Shown in pieces: positions 33,364-42,105 of a DNA stretch of 64,000 nucleotides (its first letter is position 1; each line of letters begins with the position of its first letter). The DNA comes from Actinacidiphila fildesensis (GTDB taxonomy: Bacteria; Actinomycetota; Actinomycetes; Streptomycetales; Streptomycetaceae): NCBI RefSeq assembly GCF_042652185.1, contig NZ_JBHSIX010000005.1. The stretch is one strand, 5' to 3'. The notes below the pieces were generated by a model that saw nothing but the letters and a program-made list of their open reading frames with translations, searched no databases and had not been told where the DNA came from. The translations under genes were made by a program, and so were the position numbers.

Positions 33364-34314
33364 ATGACGCAGTCACCGCCAGCCCAACTCGACCTGGGGT
33401 GGCCTCCGCCGCCCTTCCTGGCCCCCGTGCCGCCCGTGGTGGGCGACGACGGCGTGACCCGGTTCGAGGGCGTCACCTACGCGACCTCGCCGGGGTACCG
33501 GCCGCGGTTGCTCGACGTCCAGGTGCCCGCGAGCGCGACGCCCCCGCCGGTCGTCCTCTGGATCCACGGCGGAGGCTGGATGGAGGGCGACCGGCGCTAC
33601 CCGCCGCCCACCGTGCCCGTCGAGCTGCTGCACGGCTCGGTCCTCGGCGCCGGCTTCGCCCTCGTCTCCATCGACTACCGGCACAGCCTCGAGGCGCCGT
33701 TCCCGGCGCAGCTGCACGACGTCAAGGCGGCGATCCGCTACATCCGCCGCTTCGCCGGCAGTTTCGGCATCGACACCGACCGGATCGCCGTGTGGGGCGA
33801 GTCGGCCGGCGGTCATCTGGCGGCACTGGCCGGGCTCACCACGGCCGACGGCCCCGGCGGCGCCGCGATGGAGGGCACCGAGGGCGTCCTCGGCGAGCCG
33901 ACCGCGGTGCAGGCCGTCGTCGACTGGTACGGGGTCCACGAGATCGCCTCGCTGCTCGCCCACCCGATGCCGCCGTCACCGCCCGGCGCGCCCGAGTACC
34001 CCAACCCGTTCGCGGCGCTGCTCGGCGGCACCGAGGACGAGCGGACCGACCTGGCACGGGCCGCCAGCCCCGTCACCTATGTCGGCGCGGGCGCCCCGCC
34101 CTTCCTGCTGATCCACGGGACCAAGGACGGTCTGGTGCCCTACAGCCAGAGCGAGCTCCTGGCCGCGGAGCTGCGCACCGCGGGCGGCGAGGTCACCCTC
34201 ACGCCGGTGGACGGCGCCGACCACATCTTCCTCGGCTCCCCGGACATCGTCTCGATCGTCTGCGACAGCGTCGCCTTCATCGCCGGCCGGTTGAACGGCC
34301 CGTCCCAGCCCTGA
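33364..34314 (+). CDS. Alpha/beta hydrolase (HSL/BD-FAE-type esterase)
   Basis: A 316-residue esterase with oxyanion motif IHGGGW, nucleophile GESAGG, Asp in HGTKDGLVP and His in DGADHIFLG, i.e. the hormone-sensitive-lipase/acetyl-esterase family. No signal peptide, so cytoplasmic. AAAGGGA precedes the ATG at 33364. It probably cleaves small acyl esters; neighbours give no clear substrate. Confidence 0.85.
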   Translation: MTQSPPAQLDLGWPPPPFLAPVPPVVGDDGVTRFEGVTYATSPGYRPRLLDVQVPASATPPPVVLWIHGGGWMEGDRRYPPPTVPVELLHGSVLGAGFALVSIDYRHSLEAPFPAQLHDVKAAIRYIRRFAGSFGIDTDRIAVWGESAGGHLAALAGLTTADGPGGAAMEGTEGVLGEPTAVQAVVDWYGVHEIASLLAHPMPPSPPGAPEYPNPFAALLGGTEDERTDLARAASPVTYVGAGAPPFLLIHGTKDGLVPYSQSELLAAELRTAGGEVTLTPVDGADHIFLGSPDIVSIVCDSVAFIAGRLNGPSQP

Positions 34315-34467
34315 CCCGGGCGGTTGCTTCCGCGAGCGGCGGCCGGACCTCCGGCCGCCGCTCTCGGCACGCCGCCCCCGTCCCTCGTCCAGCTCTTCCG
34401 TATCCGTATCCGTTCATCCGTTTCCCCGTCCGTCCGCCCCCGCGGACCGGGCCGCGAGAGGCACCAC

Positions 34468-35163
34468 GTGACCGACACATCGACCGCCGTTCCCGAGCTC
34501 CCGACCGCCGCCGGGAACCACCGGCTGCCCGCCGCTCCCCCGCGACCACGCGTGCTCCCCCTCGCGCTGGTCTGCCTGCTGGCCACCGCGCTGATCGGGA
34601 TCGCCACGCGCGCCGACGTCCGGCGCCCCTTCTTCCAGGGGCTGGACGAGCGGTGGCTCGGCTGGATGGGAGGACCGCACCGAGGTGTCTACGAGGCGGT
34701 CGCCACGGTCCTGAACTGGTTCGGCGGACCGCTCGGCGTGGTGGTCCCGCTGGCGCTCCTGGTGGCGCTGCTCGTCCTGAGGCGCTGGTGGTCGGTGCTG
34801 TATCTGCTCACCACCTACCTCGCGGCGAACATGCTCGTCGTCCAGGTCCTCAAGCAGGTGGTGGACCGGCCGCGGCCCGCCCACCCGCTGGTCAGGGTGG
34901 ACCACGGCTCGTTCCCGTCCGGCCACGCCGCCGGCGCGGCGACCCTCGTGGTGATCGTCGGCGTCCTGCTGATCCCGCTCGCCCGGCGCCGGGCCTGGTG
35001 GCTGGGCGGCGGGTTGTTCGTCGCGCTGATGATGTGGAGCCGGACGTGGCTGCACGCGCACTGGCTCAGCGACACGGTCGCGGGCGCGCTGGCCGGGGCG
35101 GGTACTTCGCTGCTGCTCTGGTGGGCCTTCGCGCCGCTGCTCGCCCGGGAGCGCGCCGGCTGA
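34468..35163 (+). CDS. PAP2-superfamily membrane phosphatase
   Basis: A 231-residue membrane protein with the three phosphatase motifs: KQVVDRPRP, SFPSGHAAGAAT and SRTWLHAHWLSDTVAG. Five to six hydrophobic segments. Start taken at GTG 34468, preceded by GCGAGAGG. Such enzymes dephosphorylate lipid phosphates (undecaprenyl-PP, phosphatidic acid). It is 154 nt after the esterase gene. Confidence 0.85.
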   Translation: MTDTSTAVPELPTAAGNHRLPAAPPRPRVLPLALVCLLATALIGIATRADVRRPFFQGLDERWLGWMGGPHRGVYEAVATVLNWFGGPLGVVVPLALLVALLVLRRWWSVLYLLTTYLAANMLVVQVLKQVVDRPRPAHPLVRVDHGSFPSGHAAGAATLVVIVGVLLIPLARRRAWWLGGGLFVALMMWSRTWLHAHWLSDTVAGALAGAGTSLLLWWAFAPLLARERAG

Positions 35164-35219
35164 GCCGGAAGTGAACTGACGCTACGAGGACGCCCGGTGG
35201 ATGAGGGTGACGTCCACCG

Positions 35220-35520
35220 GGGCGGGCGCTGCAGCGAGGCCAGCATCAGATCGTCGGCGCCGACCACGGCCACGTCCTCCGGGAACCCGATGCCCACGTC
35301 CTGGAAGGCGTGCATCAGCAGCGCCGCGTACTCGTCGTTGTACGCGAAGACCGCGTCCAGACCCAGCCCCGGCCAGCGTTCCGCCAGTTGGGCCACCGAG
35401 TCCTGGGTGTACGCCACCTCGACGGCGGTCACCGTCGCCGTCTCCGCGAGGTCACCGGTGGCCGTGATCACGAAGTCGAAACGCATGGTGGTACGGGACT
35501 GCTCGTTGTAACGCTCCCAG
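35220..35520 (-). pseudogene. Remnant of a LacI-family regulator (C-terminal effector domain only)
   Basis: About 100 residues match the second half of LacI/GalR proteins: WPGLGLDAVFAYNDEYAALL, then DVGIGFPEDVAVVGADDLMLASLQRP, where intact proteins continue to a TTV motif. The DNA-binding domain and first half are missing, and the frame loses similarity after Pro271 of the open frame. A decayed fragment that cannot bind DNA. Confidence 0.6.
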
Positions 35521-35639
35521 ACCGGCAGCGCCGCATGGTTCGGATCGTTAGGATGACACGTAAAGGGGTCGTACAGGCCAGGAGCGGTTCTTCGCGGGAT
35601 GGTCATGGTCGCTGGAGGATGAGTCGGACACGACGGGGG

Positions 35640-35948
35640 CTCGCGTTGGATCGCCTGGCCGGAGCGGACCTGGAAGTCGGCCAAGACCAGTTCATCCTGC
35701 ACGGGTTTGTCATCCTCCTCGGTCCAGCCGAGCAACCCGTACAGGCTGACGATCCCGGCCATGTCGGCGGGCGGCAGCGGGCGGTAAGCCGTGGCGTGCC
35801 CGGACTTCCGGGCACCGGAGTCGTTCGGAAACCACGCCCCGCCGGCGTGGGGCGCGGTCACCGGCTCCGCCAACGCGGTCAGCGTCTTGATGCGGTCCCG
35901 CGGCGCCGGCACGGCTGCGACGCAATCCCGCAACGCCCGACGCTGCGC
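35640..35948 (-). pseudogene. Internally deleted IS701-family transposase remnant
   Basis: The frame carries two pieces typical of streptomycete IS701-type transposases: TAPHAGGAWFPNDSGARKSG (normally HDGG..VIDDSGDRKDG), running straight into a C-terminal piece PPADMAGIVSLYGLLGW...QDELVLADFQVRS (normally PPADLAEIVRLYGLR.W...KDELGWADFQVRS). The roughly 200 residues between, including catalytic Asp/Glu positions, are missing. Assignment from remembered family patterns, not a search. Confidence 0.55.
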
Positions 35949-35998
35949 ACGGCAGAAAAGATGGTCACTACCGCAGGTCGACCGGACGCGGTGGGCGG

Positions 35999-36682
35999 GT
36001 GACCGGCCGGGCGGCGCCCGCGATGCTGCCCCCATCGCTGCGCGTGTGGCTCGGGCTGATTGCGGCCCTCGCCGCGCTGGCGGTCACGGTACTCGGGGTC
36101 CTGTATGCCGGCCACAGCCAGCCCGGCAGGGTGGACGGGTGGATCCAGCCGGCGGTGGAGGGTGTGCGGCCGCCGTGGCGGAACGTCGCTCTGACCATGG
36201 ACTTCTTGGGGGAGCCCGTGGGAGCGGTGATGCTGGTCGTGGCCATCGTGACGGGGTGCCTGCTGCTTCGGAGTCCTCGCGCAGCGGTGCTCGTCGTTGC
36301 CGGTGTCGGCATGACCGTGGGAACGGCGACGCTGCTCAAGCATCTGGTGGGGCGCACCATCCACGGCGACGGCAACCTGTCCTACCCGAGCGGGCACACC
36401 GCCTTCGCCACCGCGCTCGCCCTCATGGTGGCGCTGCTCGCGACCGGCCGGCTCGGCCTCGGCCGGACGGGCCGCACGTTACTCGTGCTCGCCGCGGCGC
36501 TGGTTGCCGGCGCAGCCATGGGCTGGGCGCAGGTCGCTCTGGGCGCGCACTACCCGACCGACGCCCTCGGCGGCTGGTGCACCGCGCTGGCGGTGATCCC
36601 GGCGACCGCGTGGCTGGTCGACCGGATGGCCGACTGGCTGGTTGATCGGACGGCCGCGGCCGGTTGGCGGGAGCGTCGCTGA
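35999..36682 (+). CDS. PAP2-superfamily membrane phosphatase
   Basis: A 227-residue membrane protein with KHLVGRTIHGDG (degenerate first motif, no RP), YPSGHTAFATAL and ALGAHYPTDALGG. Six likely helices. It abuts the exopolysaccharide operon convergently (stop to stop 7 nt apart), so an undecaprenyl-pyrophosphate phosphatase role in polymer synthesis is plausible. Start uncertain among nearby GTG/ATG codons. Confidence 0.8.
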   Translation: MTGRAAPAMLPPSLRVWLGLIAALAALAVTVLGVLYAGHSQPGRVDGWIQPAVEGVRPPWRNVALTMDFLGEPVGAVMLVVAIVTGCLLLRSPRAAVLVVAGVGMTVGTATLLKHLVGRTIHGDGNLSYPSGHTAFATALALMVALLATGRLGLGRTGRTLLVLAAALVAGAAMGWAQVALGAHYPTDALGGWCTALAVIPATAWLVDRMADWLVDRTAAAGWRERR

Positions 36683-36689
36683 CGTCACG

Positions 36690-38051
36690 TCACACCAAGC
36701 GGCGGAACACGGGCTTCACCGGCCGCCCGGCCAGCCAGGGGGTGGGGTCAGCGGCGTCCAGTGCCTTCCGGTACACCGCGCATGCCTGGGCCACCACGTC
36801 GATGGTTCGGTCGATGTCTGCGTCGTCAAGCGCGCTGCTCACCACGAACGACTGGGCCAGCACTCCGCCCGCGAGGAGCCGGCGCAGGAACAGGGTGCGG
36901 TACTGCTGCGACGGCTGCCCGTTCTCGTCCAGGGTGGCGAAGACCAGGTTGCTGGCCCGGCCTCGTACGACGACGTGGTCGCCGACGCCCATGCCGGCCG
37001 CGGCGGCGCGGACACCGGTGGCCAACCGCTCGCCGAGGGCGTGCAGTTGTGCGGTGATGCCCTCCTCGACATAGGTGGTCTGCACGGCCATCGCGGCGGC
37101 CAGGGAGTGCGTTTCCGCACCGTGCGTGGTGGACAGCAGGAACACCCGGTCGCCGGAGTGACGCAGCCCGCCCCACTCCATCAGGTCGCGGCGCCCGGCC
37201 AGCGCGGAGACGGCGAACCCGTTGCCCAGCGCCTTGCCGAACGTGGAGAGGTCGGGCACCACGCCGTACAGGCCCTGGGCGCCCGCCTCGGACCAGCGGA
37301 AGCCGGTGATCATCTCATCGAAGATCAGTACGCAGCCGTGCTGGTCGGCCAGCTCGCGCAGGCCGGCGAGGTATCCGGGCGGGGGCTCGGTGTGGCCGGC
37401 CGGTTCGAGGATCAGGCAGGCGACCTCATCCTGGTACCGGGTGAGCAATTCCTCCGTGGCGGCCAGGTCCCCGTAAGGGAACGCCACGGTGAGCCCGGTG
37501 GTCGCCGCCGGAATGCCTGCGGACATCGACGTGATGCCGATGAACCAGTCGTCGACGGAGAAGAACGGATGGTCGCCGCAGATGGCCACCCGCGGGCGCC
37601 CGGTGACGGCGCGGGCGAGGCGCACCGCGGCGGTGGTGACGTCGGAGCCGTTCTTCGCGAACTTCACCATCTCCGCGGTCGGCACCGTGGCCAGGAAGCG
37701 CTCCGCGGCCTCGACCTCCACGATGGACGGCCGGACGAAGTTGCTGCCGCGGTCGAGTTCCCGCCGCACCGCCTCGAGCACGCGTGGGTGGGCGTGGCCG
37801 AGGCTGACCGACCGCAGGCCGGAGCCGTACTCGATATAGCGGTTGCCGTCGATGTCCCACACGTGGGCACCGCGGCCGTGGCTGATGACCGGCGCCACGT
37901 TCTCGGGGTACTGGTCGTCGCCCTTGGCGTAGGTGTGCGCGCCCCCGGGGATCATGGCGTGCAACCGCTCGTTCGCCATCCGCGACCGGGGCAGGAGGAA
38001 CTCTTCGGTGTCCACGGTGACTTCAGTCTCTTCGGTGTGTTGGGTGTCCAC
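36690..38051 (-). CDS. PLP-dependent class III aminotransferase (glutamate-1-semialdehyde aminomutase-like)
   Basis: A 453-residue HemL-like enzyme: MIPGGAHTYAKGDDQYP at the start, FAKNGSDVTTAAVRLARA for cofactor binding, IFDEMITGFRW and the Schiff-base Lys in STFGKALGNGF. HemL for tetrapyrroles would be found elsewhere and lacks this context. As last gene of the polysaccharide operon it probably aminates a keto-sugar or a sugar side chain. It follows the 3,5-epimerase gene by 7 nt. Confidence 0.85.
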   Translation of the reverse strand: MDTQHTEETEVTVDTEEFLLPRSRMANERLHAMIPGGAHTYAKGDDQYPENVAPVISHGRGAHVWDIDGNRYIEYGSGLRSVSLGHAHPRVLEAVRRELDRGSNFVRPSIVEVEAAERFLATVPTAEMVKFAKNGSDVTTAAVRLARAVTGRPRVAICGDHPFFSVDDWFIGITSMSAGIPAATTGLTVAFPYGDLAATEELLTRYQDEVACLILEPAGHTEPPPGYLAGLRELADQHGCVLIFDEMITGFRWSEAGAQGLYGVVPDLSTFGKALGNGFAVSALAGRRDLMEWGGLRHSGDRVFLLSTTHGAETHSLAAAMAVQTTYVEEGITAQLHALGERLATGVRAAAAGMGVGDHVVVRGRASNLVFATLDENGQPSQQYRTLFLRRLLAGGVLAQSFVVSSALDDADIDRTIDVVAQACAVYRKALDAADPTPWLAGRPVKPVFRRLV

Positions 38052-38058
38052 GCCGACC

Positions 38059-38610
38059 TCACTTCTCGCTGTGCTTCAGGACTTCGGCGAGGCTGGGCGC
38101 CTCCCGGTCCCGCTGGGACATCGATGTGGCCGGCAGCGGCCAGGGAATGGCGAGCTCCGGGTCGTCGAAGGCGATCGTCACGTCCTCGGCCGGATCGTGC
38201 GGGCGGTCGATCCGGTACGAGGTGTCAGCGGTTTCGGTCAGCGCCTGGAAGCCGTGCGCGCACCCCGCCGGGATGTACAGGGTCGTCTGCGTCTCGCCGG
38301 ACAGCTCGAAGAAGGCTCGGTTGCGATAGGTCGGCGAGTCCGTCCGCAGGTCCACGACGACGTCGAAGATCCTCCCGTACGAGCACCGCACCAGCTTCGC
38401 CTCGCCGGCTCCGGAGCGCAGGTGCAGGCCGCGCAGCACGCCCCGGACCGAGCGGGACACGCTGTCCTGGACGAAGGCGTCCGGGTCGAGGCCCACCGAG
38501 CGGACCACGTCGGCGTCGAAGGTACGGCAGAAGAAGCCGCGCTCGTCGGCGTACCGCGTCGGCTCGAAGAGGTACGCGCCGGTGATCTCCGGGACTTCGG
38601 TCGCCTTCAT
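38059..38610 (-). CDS. dTDP-4-dehydrorhamnose 3,5-epimerase-type sugar epimerase
   Basis: A 183-residue RmlC-fold enzyme: FEPTRYADERGFFCRTFD, QDSVSRSVRGVLRGLHLR (conserved catalytic His), YGRIFDVVVDLR and YIPAGCAHGFQAL. It epimerises a nucleotide-activated 4-keto-6-deoxysugar. Its ATG overlaps the pyruvyltransferase stop by 4 nt. With the cytidylyltransferase-like and C-methyltransferase genes it indicates a modified deoxysugar. Confidence 0.88.
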   Translation of the reverse strand: MKATEVPEITGAYLFEPTRYADERGFFCRTFDADVVRSVGLDPDAFVQDSVSRSVRGVLRGLHLRSGAGEAKLVRCSYGRIFDVVVDLRTDSPTYRNRAFFELSGETQTTLYIPAGCAHGFQALTETADTSYRIDRPHDPAEDVTIAFDDPELAIPWPLPATSMSQRDREAPSLAEVLKHSEK

Positions 38611-39848
38611 GGAGCCTTCCTCGAGGTGTGGACGTGGTCGGCCGCAGGGAACAGGGCCGCGGTCAAGGAGTTGAACTGGTGCTCGAGTTGCCGGGCGGCG
38701 GCCAGGTTCCGCTCGGTGAGGGTCTGCCGCAGCTCGGCCGATCGCTTCTCCAGCGCCCAGAACTGCTCGAGCAGCCGGTCGGCGTCGACCTCGCGCGCCG
38801 GGTGGCAGTACGCGCCGAGACCCATCTCCGTCATGAGCGCGTCACTCTTCGCCGCATAGCAGAGGGCGAGCACCGGCGTGCTGGTCTTCAGCGCGCAGAT
38901 CAGGTTGTGGTACCTGATCGCCACCACGGTGTCGGCAGCCGCCATCTCCTTCATCAGGTCGGCCAGTGAGGACGGCTCGGCAGCGGTGACCAGCGGCGAG
39001 TCCACCGCGTCGAGGATCGCGGCGACCACCGACGCATCGCACTCGTCGCCGGTGAGCAGCCGGACCGACCTGCCCTCCTGGACCAGCGCGCCGACGAACC
39101 GGATCGTCCCGTCGAGGTAGCGCCGGTATATCTCCTCGGCCTGGGCGCGGTCGTCGTTGCCGCCGTGGAAGTCCATGACACCGACGCAGACCGGTCCCGG
39201 CGGTGCCGACGGGTCCGAGGGCGCGCCGGCCCGCGGCGTCGGCAGGGCGAACGCGAGGTCCGGGTAGACCTCGTCGCGCGCGGTGTCCACGCCCATCGCC
39301 CGCATCGCGTCGCGGGACTGCGCGTCCCGGTACGACCGGTATGCGGCCAGCCGCGCCGACCAGCGGACCAGGAGCCGGGTCGGCCGGTTGCCGATCGTCG
39401 CGGCGCCGACGCTGACCAGCGCGACCCGGGTGCCGAACAGTCGGCCGCTCGCGCAGAGCAGGAACAGCGAGTACGGGAAGCCCCACGGCCGCAGCGGCAG
39501 CGTGGCCTCCAGGACGCCCATGCCCGGCACGATCACCACGTCGTGCCGGCGCACCCAGGCAGCGGTGCGGAAGACGTCGACGAGTTTGCCCAGACCCTTC
39601 GCCGCGACCGCGCCCGCGCGCGACGCGGTCCGGTACTCCCCGCGATACCAGTGCAGCCGCGTCGCGGGGATCCCGAACCGGGTCGTCACGGCCTCGGGTC
39701 CGCCGCACAGCGCGTCCACGACCGCCTCCGGGTGTTCGGTGCGGAGGTACCCGAGCACGGCTTCGAGCGATCCGTCGTTGCCGAGGTTGCCGGATCCGAG
39801 CAGGCCGAACACGCCGACACGCACCGGAGTTTCATCCGTGGACGTCAT
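38607..39848 (-). CDS. Polysaccharide pyruvyltransferase-family protein
   Basis: A 413-residue protein of the PS_pyruv_trans family: VGVFGLLGSGNLGNDGSLEA at the start and a C-terminal half with VVAIRYHNLICALKTSTPVLALCY, the typical H-N/H-x-LIxA element. It would add a pyruvate ketal to a sugar of the repeat unit. Four-nt overlaps on both sides place it firmly in the operon. Confidence 0.85.
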   Translation of the reverse strand: MTSTDETPVRVGVFGLLGSGNLGNDGSLEAVLGYLRTEHPEAVVDALCGGPEAVTTRFGIPATRLHWYRGEYRTASRAGAVAAKGLGKLVDVFRTAAWVRRHDVVIVPGMGVLEATLPLRPWGFPYSLFLLCASGRLFGTRVALVSVGAATIGNRPTRLLVRWSARLAAYRSYRDAQSRDAMRAMGVDTARDEVYPDLAFALPTPRAGAPSDPSAPPGPVCVGVMDFHGGNDDRAQAEEIYRRYLDGTIRFVGALVQEGRSVRLLTGDECDASVVAAILDAVDSPLVTAAEPSSLADLMKEMAAADTVVAIRYHNLICALKTSTPVLALCYAAKSDALMTEMGLGAYCHPAREVDADRLLEQFWALEKRSAELRQTLTERNLAAARQLEHQFNSLTAALFPAADHVHTSRKAP

Positions 39849-40792
39849 CTCTGCCTCCCCTCACGGCCGGCGACGACGGCGTCGACGGAGACCGTGAGCA
39901 GGGCCGGATCGACCGGAGCGCGGTCCTCGACCCGCTCGCCGGCGCCCGGCCGGACCCGGCTGGTCATCCATGCGGCCAGGTGGCGGTAGCACGAGCGCCG
40001 GTCGGCCGCGGACAACGGCGCCCGCCGGATCGCTGAGGCGAAGCCCCAGACGTACTCGGCGAGCAGCCGGGGCGTCGGGTGCAGCAGGCCCGCCCGGCGC
40101 GGGTCGAGATTGACGCACCGGGAGCGCTTGGACGGGTTCGCCCGCTCGGCGCGGGTGGGGTGGTCGCGGCGGAAGTACAGGAGTTCCGGCACCTGGTGGA
40201 AGCGCCCGTGCAGGGCGATCTCGGCGACGTACGTGCGGTCCGCGTGGTGGTAGCTGTCCATCGGCTTCACCCGGCGCAGCGCGTCGGCCCGGATCACCCC
40301 GTAGAAGTCGTCACCGCCGGGCTCGAACAGCATGCTGCGGAAGCGCTCCGGCGCGTGCGGCGAGTCGGTGGCGAGCGTGTACTCGTACGGGACTGTCACC
40401 TGACCGTCGCCGTCGATGACCGCCTGGCCGGTGTGCGCGAGGATCACGTCCGGCCGCTCGTCCAGCGCCTGGACGCAGCGCCGCAGCAGGTCGCGGGCGT
40501 AAAGGTCGTCGTGCGAGGCCCACTTGAACAGCTCGCCGCGGGACTCGGCGAGCACATGGTTGTGGTTCGGCGTGGCGCCGATGTTCCGCGGCAGCCGGAG
40601 GTACCGGATGCGCGAGTCCTGCTCGGTGTACTTGCGGCAGATGTCCTGAGTCCCGTCGGTCGAGGCGTTGTCGCAGATGACCAGCTCGAAGTCCTCGTAG
40701 GTCTGGCCGAGCAGGGCGTCGAGCGACTCGGCCAGGTACTCCTCGCCATTGTAGACGGGCAGGCCGATGCTCAGCCTGGGTTGGGCGGTCAT
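39845..40792 (-). CDS. Family 2 glycosyltransferase
   Basis: A 315-residue GT-A enzyme: LSIGLPVYNGEEYLAESLDA, ICDNASTDGT and KWASHDDLYA (DxD-like). No membrane anchor. It adds one sugar of the repeat unit at the cytoplasmic face. ATG at 40792 overlaps the flippase stop (ATGA). Confidence 0.9.
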   Translation of the reverse strand: MTAQPRLSIGLPVYNGEEYLAESLDALLGQTYEDFELVICDNASTDGTQDICRKYTEQDSRIRYLRLPRNIGATPNHNHVLAESRGELFKWASHDDLYARDLLRRCVQALDERPDVILAHTGQAVIDGDGQVTVPYEYTLATDSPHAPERFRSMLFEPGGDDFYGVIRADALRRVKPMDSYHHADRTYVAEIALHGRFHQVPELLYFRRDHPTRAERANPSKRSRCVNLDPRRAGLLHPTPRLLAEYVWGFASAIRRAPLSAADRRSCYRHLAAWMTSRVRPGAGERVEDRAPVDPALLTVSVDAVVAGREGRQR

Positions 40793-42105
40793 GAGGTCCT
40801 CACTTCGGGGAGGGGGTGGTTGTGCTCGCGCAGGGCGGACCGCAGTTGCAGCCACCACACGGCCGAGCCGCTGACGGTCGCGGCGGCGACGCCCCAGGCC
40901 GAGCCGACCGTGCCGGCCACAGCCGCCCCGCCGAGTCCGCCGCTGACATAGCAGGCGGAGGCGAACAGTTGGCAGCGCAGGCTGCGCCGAGCCGCGCCGA
41001 ACGCGCGCAGCCCGGCCGCCGCGCCGGTGCCGAGTCCCGCGCCCGCGACGCCGAGGGTGATGGGCACGATGAGCTGCGAGGCGGAGTGCCAGACGTCGCC
41101 GAGCACCAGCTCGCCGAACCGGCCAGGCATCAGCAGCAGCGCCGAGCCCCAGATCAGCGCGCCGGCGGCCTGCCCGCCGCCAAGGAGGAGGCAGAATCTG
41201 CCCAGTTGATGCGGGGCCCGCCGCAGCACCCGTGCCGCCTCCGGGACGGTGACCAGCGAAAGTCCCATGAGCACTGCCAGGAACGGGCCGAGCAGGAGCT
41301 CGGCGCCCCGCACCGCGCCCACCGCGCCGACCCCGACGATCGCGCCGAGCCCGTAGGCCCGCAACTGGCTCGCGCCACTGAGGCTGACGTTCTCGACCAG
41401 GTACCGGTAGCCGAGATCACGCTGCTCGCGAAGCCACCCGCGTGCCTCGGTCATCCGGGGCCCGATGCCGGACTGGATGCAGCCGTACCCCGCCGCCACC
41501 GTGGCGGACGCGCCCCAGGCGAACACGAAGGCGGCCACACTGCCCACCCGGGCCGCCACCACCAGGGCCGGGACGAGCGCGACACCCCACACGACGTCGT
41601 TGACGAACGCCTTCCGCCCGGCGCCGGCGGCGAAGAACGAGAACCGCCAGGCGTCCTGGAGCAGCAGCCCGGGCAACATGACACCAAGGGCGGCGAACGC
41701 GGGCCCCAGGCGGCCGCCGAGGCCGAGCCCGGCCACCAGACACACCGCGCCGATGGCCGTACCGACGCCGAGTGCGGTACCCGTCGACCGGGCCACCGCC
41801 CCGCGCCAGGACGTGTCCGGCGCGCCGCTGAAGCGCACCACCAGAGGGTCGGTGGCAAGGCCGCGGGAGACGTTGAGCACCACACCGTAGGTCACCCAGG
41901 CCAGGCTGAACACGCCGAACGCGGTCACCCCCAGCGAGCGGGCCACGTAGATGCCCACCGCGAAGTTGCTCACGCTGGAGGCCGCCTGGTCGGCCAGTCC
42001 CCAGGACAGCCGGCCGACCATGGCCCGCTTGGCGGTCTGCCGGGCGGGTCCGGCCGGGGCCGCCGGTGCCGTCGTCTTCTCCCCCTCGGTGGTCATCGGC
42101 TTCAT
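40789..42105 (-). CDS. Polysaccharide flippase (Wzx-like, MOP superfamily)
   Basis: A 438-residue protein with 12-14 hydrophobic segments and the usual opening GLADQAASSVSNFAVGIYVARSLG of lipid-linked oligosaccharide flippases. It would move the undecaprenyl-linked repeat unit across the membrane for Wzy. The start at ATG 42105 gives the 4-nt overlap with the upstream gene; an 803-residue frame reaching 43200 is a shadow of that gene. Confidence 0.85.
   Translation of the reverse strand: MKPMTTEGEKTTAPAAPAGPARQTAKRAMVGRLSWGLADQAASSVSNFAVGIYVARSLGVTAFGVFSLAWVTYGVVLNVSRGLATDPLVVRFSGAPDTSWRGAVARSTGTALGVGTAIGAVCLVAGLGLGGRLGPAFAALGVMLPGLLLQDAWRFSFFAAGAGRKAFVNDVVWGVALVPALVVAARVGSVAAFVFAWGASATVAAGYGCIQSGIGPRMTEARGWLREQRDLGYRYLVENVSLSGASQLRAYGLGAIVGVGAVGAVRGAELLLGPFLAVLMGLSLVTVPEAARVLRRAPHQLGRFCLLLGGGQAAGALIWGSALLLMPGRFGELVLGDVWHSASQLIVPITLGVAGAGLGTGAAAGLRAFGAARRSLRCQLFASACYVSGGLGGAAVAGTVGSAWGVAAATVSGSAVWWLQLRSALREHNHPLPEVRTS

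Larger units (their letters stand above)
35164..35998. other. Degraded region between two PAP2 genes
   Basis: No intact gene in about 830 bp. One open minus-strand frame reads through fragments of two unrelated genes: an IS701-type transposase (35640-35948) and a LacI-family regulator (35220-35520), both missing most of their length. It marks the right border of the exopolysaccharide genes. Confidence 0.6.
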
